From the NCBI RefSeq assembly GCF_024679095.1, contig NC_066531.1, forward strand, positions 5,654,261 through 5,718,260: a DNA stretch of 64,000 nt, in the 5' to 3' direction. Shown one piece after another: positions 19,748 to 30,457 of this stretch (position 1 is the stretch's first letter; each line of letters begins with the position of its first letter). Made by a program: the position numbers and the translations under genes. The stretch is from Eriocheir sinensis (lineage: Eukaryota; Arthropoda; Malacostraca; Decapoda; Varunidae). The notes beneath the pieces were generated by a model. That model saw only the letters and a program-made list of their open reading frames with translations, did not search any database and was not told the origin of the DNA.

Positions 19748-20818
19748 ACACACCATTTTTCTAAAATTTCAAGGTCAGAATTAGCAGTTTCAATCATAGA
19801 TGCAGGGTCTTGTCCAGTAATGTATAATGTAGAATCGTCAGCAAAGAGTACTGATTTAAGATGAGGAAATATCTGGGGAAGATCATTAATGTAAATCAAG
19901 AATAGAATAGGACCTAGTACACTGCCCTGTGGAACTCCATATTGTATGTTTTGTGGTAAAGATAAGTTATTTAAAATTTTAGTAGATTGTGTTCTATTAG
20001 AGAGATAATCCTTAAACCAGTCATGTAATATACCTCGGATGCCATAAAGTTTCAATCTTTGTAGTAATATGTCACGTTTAACGGTATCAAATGCTTTACA
20101 GAAATCAATAAAAATACCGAGCAAAAAATGTTGGGAGTCCAGGGCGGTGTAAATATTTTCATCAGAGAGGTTATTCAAAGCTTGGAAAGTACTCATGTTT
20201 TGTCGAAATCCAAATTGTTGAGGCGTTATAATAGATTTACTTTCTAGGAAATTAATTAAGTATTTTTTCATCAATTTTTCAGATTTTAGAGAAAGTACTA
20301 AGCAGTGATATCGGTCTGTAATTGCCAAGGTTATCCTTAGGACCATTTTTATATATTGGGATTACTGTGGCATGTTTCAGAAGTTGTGGAAATATACCCT
20401 GTTCATGGGATTGGTTGAATAGTTTAGACAATGGGATAGCTAATTGTTCATTGTTAGCTTTAATTATAGATACAGGGATCTCATTTGCATTTGATTTTTT
20501 TGTTTTTCAAGGACTTTATAGTTGATGTAACATCACTTGGAATAATAGGAAGGACAGACATTGATGTAGGGTAGTCACCTCGTAAAAAAGTAATTGGGTT
20601 AGTAGAGGCCGGTGGTATGTTGTTATCAAGGTTAACAGCAATATTTGTGTAATATTTATTGAATGCATCAGTTTATCTGAAAATGTCGGGGTATTTTGTT
20701 ATTTACGGATATATAGCTTAGATATATATTTTTTGTAGTTGTTTTTAAGTTGATTAACAGCATTCCATGTTTTTCTAGTATAATTTTTGAAATTTGTAAA
20801 TATATTCATGTAATAAGA
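19748..20818 (-). pseudogene. LINE D reverse transcriptase, fingers and palm
   Basis: Sense from 20818 down. After a decayed N-terminal part comes QQFGFRQNMST, then IFIDFCKAFDTV (palm, first catalytic Asp), YGVPQGSVLGPILFLIYIND and VLFADDSTLY (the Y/FADD box), ending with LEKWCVT at the transposon boundary. These are standard RT blocks 2 to 5. The main part (20346-19748) is open over about 200 residues. Frame breaks occur upstream near 20350-20530. The protein continues at 16761. Confidence 0.88.
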
Positions 20819-21310
20819 CGAGAGCGAACCAAATGGACGCAGGTCAAGCGAACCATATGGGCGCTAATCACCCGTCACACACACGGCCGCTCTTCTCGCC
20901 CGGCGAAGGCACGGGGAGACAGAGCGCCGGTGCGGGAAGGGGGTCAGAAAACCGCCGCTCCCAGGGACGAGGAACTTCAGCAAGGCACAAGGAAACAAGG
21001 CCAAGCAAATGTGGTCCCACAGTTCACTGTGGCAGCAGAGCGGGGGAGCGTCTTCACGGAGCGAGGCGGCCTGAAAGAATGGAGCGTGCGGCACCTCTCT
21101 CTGCCTGTGTCCAGCTGGCGCTGCCAGCACCCTGCTCGATTGCTTCTCTCGACTCTTTCACCCGCTATTATTTGTTTTTCTAGTGCAGCCTACACTCGTT
21201 AAAGTCTAGAAGTTGGGATATTTGCCGTTTTTCTCTAGGCTCTATCGCGAGAGCGAGTATCTCTCTCACATTATAGCTATCGTGCACTAGTCATTCCGGG
21301 TTCCCAAGAA
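20819..21310. repeat. Satellite unit joined to a DIRS-associated repeat
   Basis: It begins with two aaatggacgc/atatgggcgc boxes and one unit of the 118-bp satellite (to about 20970). It then runs into sequence matching the inverse of 7448-7760 (about 21060-21300), ending gcactagtcattccgggttccc. No credible protein is visible. A similar junction occurs at 48510-49005 as part of the duplication. Confidence 0.65.
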
Positions 21311-21349
21311 CATGGACGTAAAGTACACACACACACACACACACACACA

Positions 21350-21591
21350 GTCGGTAGAGCGCTGCGCTGCAATGCTTCACGGCCAAACAGGCGGCGGTTC
21401 GGGGCCCCGCTCAGGCAGGATCCTTTCTGTTGACTAGGAGTGATTACTGTCCCCCCTTGAGGAAAGGGGATGGGGTGTGTGGTGTGTGAGGTCCTGGCAG
21501 TACCCAGAGATCGACAAAAATGAGCACTTGCTCACGTCGTGAAGGTACCTGCTGGCGAAAGCGAGTCCGACTCATGATCAGGCCGCGGTGA

Positions 21592-21640
<49 letters not shown>
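21350..21640 (+). mobile_element. tRNA-like SINE with (CA)n tail, uninterrupted copy
   Basis: The start has a box A-like tcggtagagcgctgcgctgc and a box B-like gcggttcggggccccgct. The body follows (ttgaggaaaggggatgggg, then gagatcgacaaaaatgagc, ctcacgtcgtgaaggtacc) and a (CA)n tail at 21594-21640. Another (CA)n tract precedes it (21325-21349). In duplicate copy B the same SINE is split at ctcacgtcgtga by LINE A. This copy is therefore the empty target site, at 21530-21542. Confidence 0.75.
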
Positions 21641-21642
<2 letters not shown>

Positions 21643-23036
21643 AAGCAAAATATAGACAATGAACAAAATATTTACAATCAACAGCCACCAAAATGATCAG
21701 TATGATGTCTGGATTGTCTGTAGTGAGTAAGTATTTACAAATTTGGAGTAGGGTTTGTCTGTGTGGGAGTAAGTCTGTTACTGTGCGGCACTGGAGGCAA
21801 TACTGTTCAAGGGTGTTGGCGTTCGGTTGCTCACACAGTTTGCAGGAGGAGTAGTGCGGCACATCCTCTTCTTGGGAGACCTGCCACACTGGCCGGTATC
21901 CGAGCCTGAGCCGCGCAGTCACAACATTGTACCTCCGTACGTGAGGCCGTGTCGGCGGTACTTGTGACGACACTGGAGCATGTTGTCGTGGTGCTGGATG
22001 GACCCACTGTTGGCCCGTTATGCGTCCCTGCGACGCACTGTCTTGGAGAGAGCAACTGAGTATATGCTGTATCGCAGGCACCGGAGGGAGGGCACAGCAT
22101 CCGTATCATGCAAGTCCAGTGTACAGGCCGCCTTGGCAAGACGACCCACCGTGTCATGATCAGCAAGCCCGATGTGGGAGGGCGTCCACACGAAGGACAT
22201 GACAAGAGAGGAATCGCGGGCAATGGCTAGTTGACGCAGGACGTCCTGTACAACGCCCAGCTGGGTCTGGGCGAGGAGAGGGCATGGAGAGCAGACTGGG
22301 AGTCACAGGTAATAACCCCATTCACTCTTCGTCGAGCAAGGAGAGTTACTGCGTCCAGGTTGCCGTGAAGTTCACAGAAGGTGGAGCTCGATGAGTCTGG
22401 TAGCCTGCGGCCGAGCCACTCATCCCCCACAGGCGGCTCCATGGTGGGGGAGAACATGGCACACGCTGCACTCCTGTCTGCCTGCATTGAACCGTCAACG
22501 TAGATGTGCTGGACGGCGGCGACTGACGTGGACACAGTGGCGATGGTCTCCAGAGCCAATTGCTTCTGCAAGAGGAGAGGGGAGTCTTTGGAGGTCGGTG
22601 TAAGTGTGACAGCAGGGAGGGGGACCCGATATGGTGGTAAGCCAGGAACAGCTGTCTCCTCAGGGAAGTTAATGGCCAGATCACGAATGTTGGCACACAC
22701 AGCATTGACGAGGTTGCGGCCACCTGGTCGAAGTTGGAGTCTGAGTGCGTTTGGGTCGAGCGATGTTCTGATGACTGCAGAGAAGTGCGGAGCAAGGTGG
22801 GGAGAGCGGAGACACTTGACCGAGAAATATGTCACATTGGCGTAAATTATATCTGCAAGTGGAGGCAGGTCAAGTTCTGTCTGCATGTTGACTATGCGAG
22901 TGGAGAGAGGACACCCCAGGATAAACCTCATGACTCGATTCTGGAATACCTCAAGTGGTCCTAGTGCTTTTCTGGGCAGATGACTTAGTGCAGGGGACAG
23001 ATAGTCAACGACTGACCGAAGGAACAGGATGTAAAG
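21643..23036 (-). pseudogene. LINE E copy A: RT tail, RNase H and Cys/His C-terminus
   Basis: After an RT connection block (MRFILGCPLSTRIVNMQTEL near 22931) comes RNase H with the four expected positions: IYVDGSMQ, CELHGNLDAV, CDSQSALHAL and FVWTPSHIGL. RNase H lets LINEs of this group remove template RNA themselves. The tail carries a HYSSCKLCEQ cluster with further Cys, a probable zinc-binding end. About 4 bp present in copy B are missing near 22257, which breaks the frame between the third and fourth RNase H motifs. Two frame changes follow before 21643. Confidence 0.83.
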
Positions 23037-23040
23037 GGTC

Positions 23041-23251
23041 GTATTTTAAAACATTTCGTCGCCCAAGTTCACATATTTGACATGGCTTTCGTAGGAGCTG
23101 TAGGCCTTTCCAGGGGTAGTTTTCTGACCCTGGTGGTAGTTTGACCCTTCCTCTGTGCCATGAACCTTGAAAAACACTCATGAAAACAGATTGATCCCCT
23201 CTTTGACCTTTATAAACAGTTGATGTGAGAAGCGATGGTGTCTTAAAATAC
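23041..23251. mobile_element. 211-bp MITE in LINE E, copy A
   Basis: A 211-bp insertion whose ends read GTATTTTAAAACATTTCG (left) and, inverted, GTATTTTAAGACACCATCG (right). Four flanking bases are duplicated imperfectly (ggtc at 23037-23040, ggcc at 23252-23255). Removing it with one copy of the four bases continues the LINE protein in frame (VLRTLRA into LYILFLRSV). The interior is non-coding. The same insertion is in copy B (56879-57089), so it predates the duplication. The superfamily is unclear. Confidence 0.7.
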
Positions 23252-23270
23252 GGCCCGAAGAGTCCTCAAC

Positions 23271-23636
23271 ACTTTTTTTTTTTTTCACGTCGCTGCCTAT
23301 TGCGCCGGTAGGCTTCTTCCCGGTGGGGCCTGATGGTCGGCCTAAGGCTTCTTCCCGGTGGGGCCTGATGGTCGACCCAAGGCTTCTTCCCGGTGGGGCC
23401 TGATGGTCGGCCTAAGGCTTCTTCCCGGTGGGGCCTGATGGTCGGCCCAAGGCTTCTTCCCGGCGGGGCCTGATGGTCGGCCCAAGGCTTCTTCCCGGTG
23501 GGGCCTGATGGTCGGCCCAAGGCTTCTTCCCGGTGGGGCCTGATGGTCAGTCCAAGGCTTCTTCCCGGTGGGGCCTGATGGTCGGCCCAGCCCGTTCTGG
23601 CGCAGGCGAGTGTTTATAGTGGCACCATCTTGCTTG
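23271..23636 (-). mobile_element. VNTR-SINE copy 3 (8 repeat units) in LINE E
   Basis: 5'-truncated minus-strand SINE of the family at 14964-15373, with the poly(A) tail seen as a T-run at 23272-23285. It holds eight 35-bp units (about 23309-23588) and a short body remnant reaching about 23636, where LINE E RT resumes (SATDVSIQ). It interrupts LINE E. The sister copy at 57111-57336 has only four units. Confidence 0.85.
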
Positions 23637-23639
23637 GAT

Positions 23640-24877
23640 GGAGACATCTGTGGCACTGGTGGCAAGCCACTTGATAGGGGAGAGGCGGGGCTGCAAACGG
23701 TCTAGGAGGTCCTTCACGATGGGATGGAGCTGTTGGCGAGCGGGTATTGCTGGGGTGATCCGGACTTTTGCGCCCGGGTATGTGTACTGCGTGCAGTGAG
23801 GGATGGCATTCCCACCCATGGTGAACGCTGGCAGTGCTCTGAGGTTGCGGGAGGAGAAGATCCTGCTTCTTTCCGGGAAGATGATGAGCCCACAGGCGGT
23901 GGTAGACACATATAAATGGCGAATAAATAGCTGAAGATCATGAGGTGAGGTCGGATGGATGCAGATGTCGTCCGCGTAACAGGTGGCAGTAGTTCCAGGG
24001 ATGGCAGGAAGAAGATAGTGTAGACGGTGCATCAGGACATTGAAGAGAAGAGGACTTAGAACACCACCCTGTGGGGTGCCAAGCTCAAATCGTTCCTTGG
24101 AGCTGCATGCACCCCTAAAAAGACACGTGAGGTGCTGGTACAGAGATAACCCCTTATCCACTTTAGAAGGCTTCCTTAACACCGAAGTCCACCAGCTGGT
24201 CAAGAATAATATCCCTGTTGGCTACGTCGAAGGCACTTCTGAGATCAAGGAAGGCAACCACGCTAGTGGGGGAGAGGCGGGTGTAGAGTTAACGAGGCAG
24301 TGATGAGTACTTCGTTGTGGAAGGAAGCCATACAATGATACAGACTAGGAGAGAGCTTATCCTTTTGGCGATGCATGAGTCGGGCAAGAAGGATGCGTTC
24401 AAGGACCTTACTAAAGCAAGACGTAAGGGAGATAGGCCTGAATTTATTGGTTCCAGGTTTTGGTATGGGCACAATTAAGCTGGAGGTCCAGGCAGAGGGA
24501 GCATGTCCTCGGAGGAAGCAAATATTGAAGAGCTTTAATAGAGGTTTACCAGGAACTTTCTCAGGCAGACGAAGCACTTAGTAAGGAATACCGTCATCGC
24601 CGGGGGCAGTGGTGTTTGTACAAGCAAGGGCACGTCGCAGTTCAGTCTCCGTTAATGGTAGCTCATCCTCCTCATCAGAATTGAGCAGTGCAGCCATCAG
24701 GCGGAGGTTGCGAACGTTGCGTTGGGAGGAATGTGCCTCTTGAATATGAACAGGAAGATTACATACTTGAGACTGTGCGGACCAAGTACTGATGAGGTCC
24801 TGGGCATATTCCTGTGGGCTGTGGTGGAGGGCGCAGGTGGGGTTTTTCTTGATGGTCCTGTTTATTAAATGCCACAT
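23640..24877 (-). pseudogene. LINE E copy A: reverse transcriptase
   Basis: Sense from 24877. TELRRALACTNTTAPGDDGI is the RT lead-in motif. A frame change follows, then VPIPKPGTNKFRPISLTSCFSKVLERIL (blocks 1-2), another break near 24260-24210, then FELGTPQGGVLSPLLFNVLM and TCYADDICIH (catalytic YADD). It ends in PIKWLATSATDVSIQA against the SINE. Every RT landmark apart from the block around the first palm Asp is visible, but at least two frameshifts interrupt it, so this copy is dead. Confidence 0.87.
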
Positions 24878-24887
24878 GGTCCCGACG

Positions 24888-25470
24888 CTAGTCTAATGGT
24901 TGATAATGTCTGTATATTTGTGCCATGACTCGGTGTAGGCGCACTTCTGTAGGGCAGTCAGGTCGTCCCTCGCCACCTGGTACTGACGTAGACGATCCGG
25001 TGTGGGTTGTCTCTTGAAAGGCAAGCCCAGCGTCAGCCGCAGTCCTTTCCGCTTGGGCAATGCGATGATCCAACGTCCAGGCATGGGCTACAGGGCCTGA
25101 CAACATAACGGCTGTAAAAGTCATGGGTGGCCGTCACCAAAGAATTGTACTAGTCGTCAGGTGAGAGGAAGTCAAAGGTGGTAAGAAGGCTTGAGATGTA
25201 CGAGATGTAGGTGGGGCAGTACTTTGGAGGGATTGAGATGCGGGTGCGGCGGTGAAGGAGTGGAGGGCGGGCCGGAAGGGAGTACTGCAGACTGAGGGCA
25301 ACATGGTCGGAGAAGAGTGTATGAATAGACTGGAAGTTGACACGGGACGCCACAAGGCCAGACGTTAGGATGTGGTCCAGTGTGCCCCCACGCGCGTGTG
25401 TGGCTCCACCAGTGTTCCAGCGGGTGAGGCGGTAGCGGCGGATGTAGTTGAGCAGAGGCAAGCCATTGCG
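24888..25470 (-). pseudogene. LINE E copy A: endonuclease end and linker
   Basis: Sense from 25461. LLNYIRRYRLTRWNTGGATH, then RGGTLDHILTS and TLFSDHVALSLQYS. The last has the S-D-H block ending the LINE endonuclease fold. Upstream endonuclease blocks (N, E, GDFN) are absent, so the LINE is truncated near 25470. The linker (25124-24888: HAWTLDHRIAQAERTAADAG) is typical of the helical region between endonuclease and RT. A stop near 25134 and frame changes separate the parts. Confidence 0.75.
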
Positions 25471-25757
25471 GCTATGCTGGGATCACACATCTGCAATTTC
25501 GCTCTGCGACGGTTGGCGATTTTGAAAATGCACGAAATCGTGGGATCATCGCCATTGTCTCTGCGAGTTTGCCTCTGTTTCAACTAACAGATCCATGGCG
25601 AGGGAGGGTCGTTCGCTTATACGCACACGAGGGCGACAGGCGAGGGGACGTCGAGGTGAATCGTGCGTGAATGCGCGCGACTGTACGCAGAGGAGCGCAA
25701 TTTTGAAAATAAAACCCGTTGCGACGGATCGCGATGAACGCAGTTTGTTTCTGGTAT
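25471..25757. other. Unassigned segment between LINE E and LINE F
   Basis: About 290 bp, CpG-rich compared with its surroundings, with no LINE motif on either strand. Two gcgacgg(t/a)t boxes recur within it (about 25506 and 25718). I found no convincing terminal repeats. The same segment occurs at 59160-59444 in copy B. It may be a short non-autonomous element or a remnant of a LINE 5' UTR. Confidence 0.4.
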
Positions 25758-27229
25758 TCAGGTTTTTTGAATGAAATCAAGGAAACTTATGAGGCAATGT
25801 GTTGTGGAGGAGGCTCTAACGTTGCCGAACTGCCTCTGATCAATTTTGTAATGAATAGTATCATATGCCCAGCCAAACACAAAGTCTTCACAAAGTAGGC
25901 TCGGGATTGGAGTGATGGCAATGGGTCTTAGTTCATTAAGTGAGGTGGGGTTGGTGACTTTGGGGATGGGAGTGACGAATGATGTTTTCCAATCTGTGGG
26001 GCATTTGCTCTGAGTGAGGGAGGCATTTATAATGGAGGCAAGGGGGGTAGCAAGTTCATAGGAAATCTCCTGATAAAGCTTTATGGGTAAATCTAGAGGT
26101 GTGGTAGACCTTTTGAGTTTGAGAGATCTGAGCTTTTCGGCAACTTGAAACTCTTCCACGGCGGGAGGATTAGACGGGGAGGGTAGGTAGGCAAGGTTTA
26201 GGGGGGGAAGGCTTTGACAGATGGAGGAAAAGTTAAAGTTAATCAGTTCAGCTATCTCAAGGGGGAAGGAGGAGGAGGAGAGAAAAGGGAAAGCCGACGA
26301 CGGGTTGCCCAGGCCACGCAAATGGCGTATCTTGGAGAACAACTTGCTGGTGTTATTGCCCACCAGGTGTTGTAATTCTTGTGGGTAGTACTCCTTCTTC
26401 GCCACTGCGATTTCCCTGATGACTGTGTTGCGAAGGGCCCTGTATCTTGCTCGGTCCGTGTGGAAGGCGCGGTTCCTTTGCTGCATTAAGGCCTTAATCC
26501 TGGAGGTCATCCAAGGCAGTCGGCTGGGTAGTTGTGTTGTGTCTTGGTGGGGAAGAAGTGGTGATACGCCTGAGTGATGGTGGCGAGGTAGTTGTTCCAC
26601 TTCTCCGTGACGTCACGAACGGTAAGGACCTCGACCCAAGGATAGCCCACCAACCACTGCCCAAACTGCCTAATCTTGGAGTCAGGTGTCGGGCGGGTGG
26701 TCCTCTTGACCGTTTCGCACCTCCGTGAGATGGTAGGGGAAGGCGTCCATGGGGCTGAGGGGGGTAGTACCAGTCCGTCAGGTCAGTGAGGATAAGGTCC
26801 AGCGTGTTCCTTTCGTGCGTGGGAAAATTAACAAGTTGTGTGAGGCACAGGTGGGTGGTAACGTCCGCAATGTCTAGTTCGTTGAAGTCCCCACACAACA
26901 CGAACTTAGCGCCGGGGTACTTAACACGTGTAGCGTCCACTGTATTGATGAGATGGTTCACTAACGCAGGGCCGGAGGGAGAGTGGGGTGGATGGTACAC
27001 TGTACAGTGTACATAGTATGATGGTGTCAACCTGACGGGGGTGGCGGGAGGAGGTGGTTTTGATCCACATTGCCTCCACCTCATCGGGAACGTCCACATT
27101 GAGCAATGAGGGGTTGAAAGTGTTTCGGCACCACACTAGTACTCCACCGCCTCTCCTGTCCTCTCTGAGGCGGGAAAACACACTGTACCCGTCCACCTGG
27201 CACAGCTCATGGGTCATGATGGTTTTCAT
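25758..27229 (-). pseudogene. LINE family F, copy A: endonuclease, linker and start of RT
   Basis: Minus strand from 27229. YSVFSRLREDRRGGGVLVWC and VEAMWIKT are early endonuclease blocks. A frame change near 27020-27040 is followed by KFVLCGDFNELDIADV and RNTLDLILTDLTD. After a further break the linker carries LPWMTSRIKALMQQRNRAFH and AKKEYYPQELQHLV, a family-wide WM-ki---r---- pattern. It then enters RT block 1 (WKTSFVTPIPKV, ELRPIAITPIPS). The protein stops at 25758 before the catalytic palm, so the 3' two thirds are missing. That is unusual for LINE truncation. Copy B is 59445-60916. Confidence 0.83.
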
Positions 27230-27562
27230 CGCTGTCTTTGCAGTCCCTCATCCCTCTATTAAAAAACACCTAACTTATAGGGTTTGTATGTTAACAAACA
27301 CAGATAACCGTTTATATCACTAATGATTATTTTTCAAATATTAGAATAATGATTAAAGAGGTAATAAGTTAATATTTTTAGCAGTGATAAGTTAGTGCCG
27401 TCACTATGCCAGGGGCCACTTTTGCGGCACTTTGGTGGAAATAGATAGCTATTTTGGCAAAGACAGGTATAACAGTGTTGGGGTAGTTATTCAGGTAATG
27501 ATTCAGAATAAGTTTATGCGTAACTGCATTGCCATGTACTAATTTTCTACAAAATTGTACAG

Positions 27563-28824
27563 GTGGCGGCTCTGTACAAACACACACCCTCACTGATGCT
27601 GAGGAGGCCATGGCGCAGGTGCTGGACCCTGCAGTTGTAGCGGGCATAGGATCTGGTTTAGAATCAGATCCTCGTCCAACACCTTCTGTGTCCACAGGTA
27701 AATTATGTTATGAAATGTACTTCATGCTAATCTTAGTCTTTTTGACATGTGCTACTAACTTGATATATTTCACCATAAAAAAAATCAATAATGTAGTGAA
27801 AAATGTTGAAATGTTTGTCGTTAAGTGCTGGGAATCGAACTCAGGCCTTCATAATAGTAGTCAGCAGGGCAGCAACCCAACTGAGCCAATGATGAGTTAT
27901 AAAGTCACTATGCCAGGGGCCACTTCTGCGGCACTTGCCGTAACACCCCAGCCCCACACTGTGGACTCCATATGAAGGAAAAGTGACCGCACTCATCAGT
28001 TGTTCTAAAGGCATGGGTTCTTTTTCCCATAACTTTTGTTGTTTATCTTGATTTTTTAACACATTCATTTGTTTTATTTGGTATAGATTATTTTATTGTT
28101 TTGCCCACCAACTCTTGATTTCCAGAGAAACTTAATTATGAAATAAACGTCCACCTTCAGTGGTTCAGTGCAACACAACTGATTTGAAAATCAACTTGAC
28201 CTTTTCACCTTCATGTTTGCTCAGGCAGAAATTGCAAAGCTTTTATGTAGTTTCAATTGGGTTTAAGGAGAGATCACCATTCTGCATAGAGTGTGTGGGG
28301 TCTGAACATATATACCTTAAGTTGAGCAGACATATTTGTTTTGGTTTTCCAAAAATTCCTCGCTACTCATAATCAAAGCACAAAATAAGATCTCATGCCA
28401 TGTTGAATTACTCTTATCATAATGATTTTTACGTACAGCTACTGCAGACACAGAATTGTGTAGAATCTTCCTTTCGCAGGATTCTATGACACCCGCACCT
28501 CTGCAAGGCCCACCACAGCCCCCTCCTCACCATCCCCGCCCTACTACTACTCACCAGCTGGCCCCTCATTTGGCACCTGTACACTGTGCCCCTGAAACTC
28601 AATATCCCCCTGATGTAGGAGCAGCACCTCCCCACACTTCCACCAGCAGACATAGGAGGGTTAACTCACCAGTTGGGACCAAAATGGTGGAAATTCTAGA
28701 AGATATCCTTCTTGAAGTGAGGAGGCTGAGTGGTGCTATGGATAAGGTGGCTGCAGCCTTGGAAAAAAATGCAGTTACCTTGTCATTACCTTGTCAAAAA
28801 AAGGTGACAGGTCCAATTAGGTAG
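27563..28824 (+). pseudogene. Probable Harbinger accessory gene, two exons (copy A)
   Basis: Two pieces fit as exons. Exon 27563-27697 follows tgtacag and ends ccacag before gtaaat. Exon 28439-28824 follows acgtacag. The frame carries across (codon split 1/2). The protein has an Ala/Thr-rich start (TDAEEAMAQVLDPAVVAGIG), a Pro-rich middle and a C-terminal helix (KMVEILEDILLEVRRLSGAM) that looks like a coiled coil, then stops at 28824. A gtaggt donor overlaps the stop. PIF/Harbinger elements encode such a partner beside the transposase, and a Harbinger transposase lies downstream on the other strand. No DNA-binding domain is visible, so upstream exons are lost. It could instead be a host exon pair. 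Confidence 0.5.
27820..27890 (-). repeat. tRNA-like SINE head in the intron (copy A)
   Basis: On the minus strand the sequence shows a box A-like tggctcagttgggttgctg and a box B-like gagttcgattcccag, 30-odd bases apart, like a tRNA-derived SINE head. Body and tail are not evident. It is repeated in copy B near 61507-61578. It is probably a SINE remnant rather than a working tRNA gene, since it cannot be folded convincingly by eye into a full cloverleaf. Confidence 0.45.
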
Positions 28825-29610
28825 GTTTTTATTAACTAGGTTTCTTTAGTTACAAACAAAACAGAATTAACCTTTTTTTTATTTTGCCTTTGTGGCATAA
28901 CATGACTTATACTATAGTCCGTTCTGTTAAGGTGGATCCCTAGATCTTACCTTAGTATATTAAGACACTGCTGACTGGCTGTTGGCAGGGAGGGTATCTG
29001 ACAATTTTGGCATCTAAAACACTATCCTATAATCAAGAAATATTAGTATTTCTTTACTTAGCTCATCTGATATAGATAATTTTATTTTGTTGATAACATT
29101 GGAATAAGCAGTGATTCCACAACTATTAAGACAATTTCCCATCCTCAATTGTTGATAATTATGGTGAGTAGAAGTCAGGGAACAACATTTAGTGATAATA
29201 TATACTTTCATCTTTTATCAATATTTCCTGCCATTTTGGATTCACAGCTGAAGTGAATGGACTATAGGTATAAAAACATTCTAAATCAATCAGTCAGTGT
29301 CTGCCCTTACATTTCTCAAGTATTAATATTCCTTCTGAATAAAAAAGTCTTTCCTTTTGTTAATGCAGCAATTATTTTGCACACATACGTATGCAGAAAG
29401 ACACCAATACAGTAAAAGTCCAATCATCCGAAAATCCCAGTGGTGTGAATTTGTAGTTTGTATATTTTAAAGTGACGTAGAAGAAATTTTAAAATGAAAA
29501 ACATTACAAAAAAATACATAGAAGTGCCAAAGGTGCCGAGCCGTGGGTACAAGAGACAGGACTCAGGCGAGGTGTAAATCAAGTCTAGGTGTTGCCCTAA
29601 TGTACAGGTA
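28825..29610. other. Unassigned AT-rich stretch (copy A)
   Basis: Nearly 800 bp of AT-rich sequence without protein motifs, repeats or promoter-like boxes that I can support. It is conserved in copy B (62510-63292). It is probably interior DNA of Harbinger element 1, between its two divergent or convergent genes. Confidence 0.4.
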
Positions 29611-29797
<187 letters not shown>

Positions 29798-29816
29798 CTA
29801 TTCTGTAGATTGTCAG

Positions 29817-30348
29817 AATGTTTAGTTGAGGTCAGGTTGTTTTGGGTGAGGAGACAGCATGAGAAACATTGCTGACAGCAACGCCACCACCCTCAGAGCA
29901 AAACAAGCCAGGAGGTTGTTCAGGGTGGAGACAGCATGATAAATGTTGCTTATGACGACACCACCACCCTGAGAGCCATCAGCGAGAGTGAAGAACAAAC
30001 CGGGTGTCTGAGATGGCAGGGCTTCTGTTTTAAGTGCTAGGGCTTTGTGGCGACTCACTTTTCGCTGAGATGTATATACATGCAGGTTTGTATAATATAT
30101 TTTTAACTGTCTTTTATGTACACGTAGGTTAGAATTATAATATACAAACTTACATGTATATACAGTTACAGTGAAATGAGTGAGGAGTCACCACAAATCC
30201 TGAGCACCCGAAACAGAAACCCTGCCACCTCAGTCTCCCGGTTTATTCTCTCTCACTGGTGGTTCTCAGGGCGGTGGTGTCGTCATCAGCAACATTCATC
30301 ATGCTGTCTCCACCCTAAACAACCTGACCTTGTCTAAACATTGTGACA
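29817..30348. repeat. Foldback element with ~200-bp arms (copy A)
   Basis: The left arm (about 29817-30110) and right arm (about 30135-30348) are inverted copies around a short centre near 30118-30130. Shared blocks include ggtggagacagcatgat, gacgacaccacc, ctgagatggcagggcttctg and tatatacatgcaggtttgt. The outer ends match over aatgtttag and aggtcaggttgtttt. The left arm has an extra internal repeat of the cagcatga block. No protein is encoded. It could form a long hairpin. Copy B is 63404-63935. Confidence 0.8.
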
Positions 30349-30457
30349 CTAAACAGAGCAGCAATTGCGCCATATATTACTACACCTCAATATACATGAT
30401 ACCTGCATATCAGCACCTTACATACCATCACCAAACAAGTTATGATAAGACAAAGTA

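Larger units (their letters stand above)
13985..20818 (-). mobile_element. LINE family D (5'-truncated), split by two DNA transposons
   Basis: One minus-strand LINE in three pieces: 20818-19748, 16761-16506 and 14742-13985. Two TA-flanked elements separate them (16764-19745 and 14745-16503). At both junctions, removing the insert and one TA continues the RT protein in frame. The 5' side stops at 20818 against satellite-like sequence. The 3' side ends in an AT-rich tail near 13985-14150. Part of the same LINE (20458-20818) is repeated at 48147-48505 as the left end of the segmental duplication. Confidence 0.85.
21643..25470 (-). mobile_element. LINE family E, copy A (RNase H-bearing, 5'-truncated)
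   Basis: Minus-strand LINE. Sense order: C-terminal part of an endonuclease (25461-25150), linker (25124-24888), RT (24877-23640), a VNTR-SINE insertion, RT tail, a MITE, RNase H (22640-22100) and a zinc-binding C-terminus to about 21643. The sequence 5' of about 25470 is not recognisable LINE. It differs in sequence from LINE A but shares the RNase H plus Cys/His tail layout of the I/R1-like LINE group. Copy B is at 55492-59160. Confidence 0.85.

Noticed and set aside
22346..22795. Second minus-strand frame overlapping LINE E RNase H
   Set aside because: The RNase H motifs are in the other minus-strand frame. This one has no domain and is an out-of-frame shadow.
27820..27890. Functional tRNA gene in the intron
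   Set aside because: Only the two promoter boxes are tRNA-like. No complete cloverleaf by eye. More likely a SINE head remnant.
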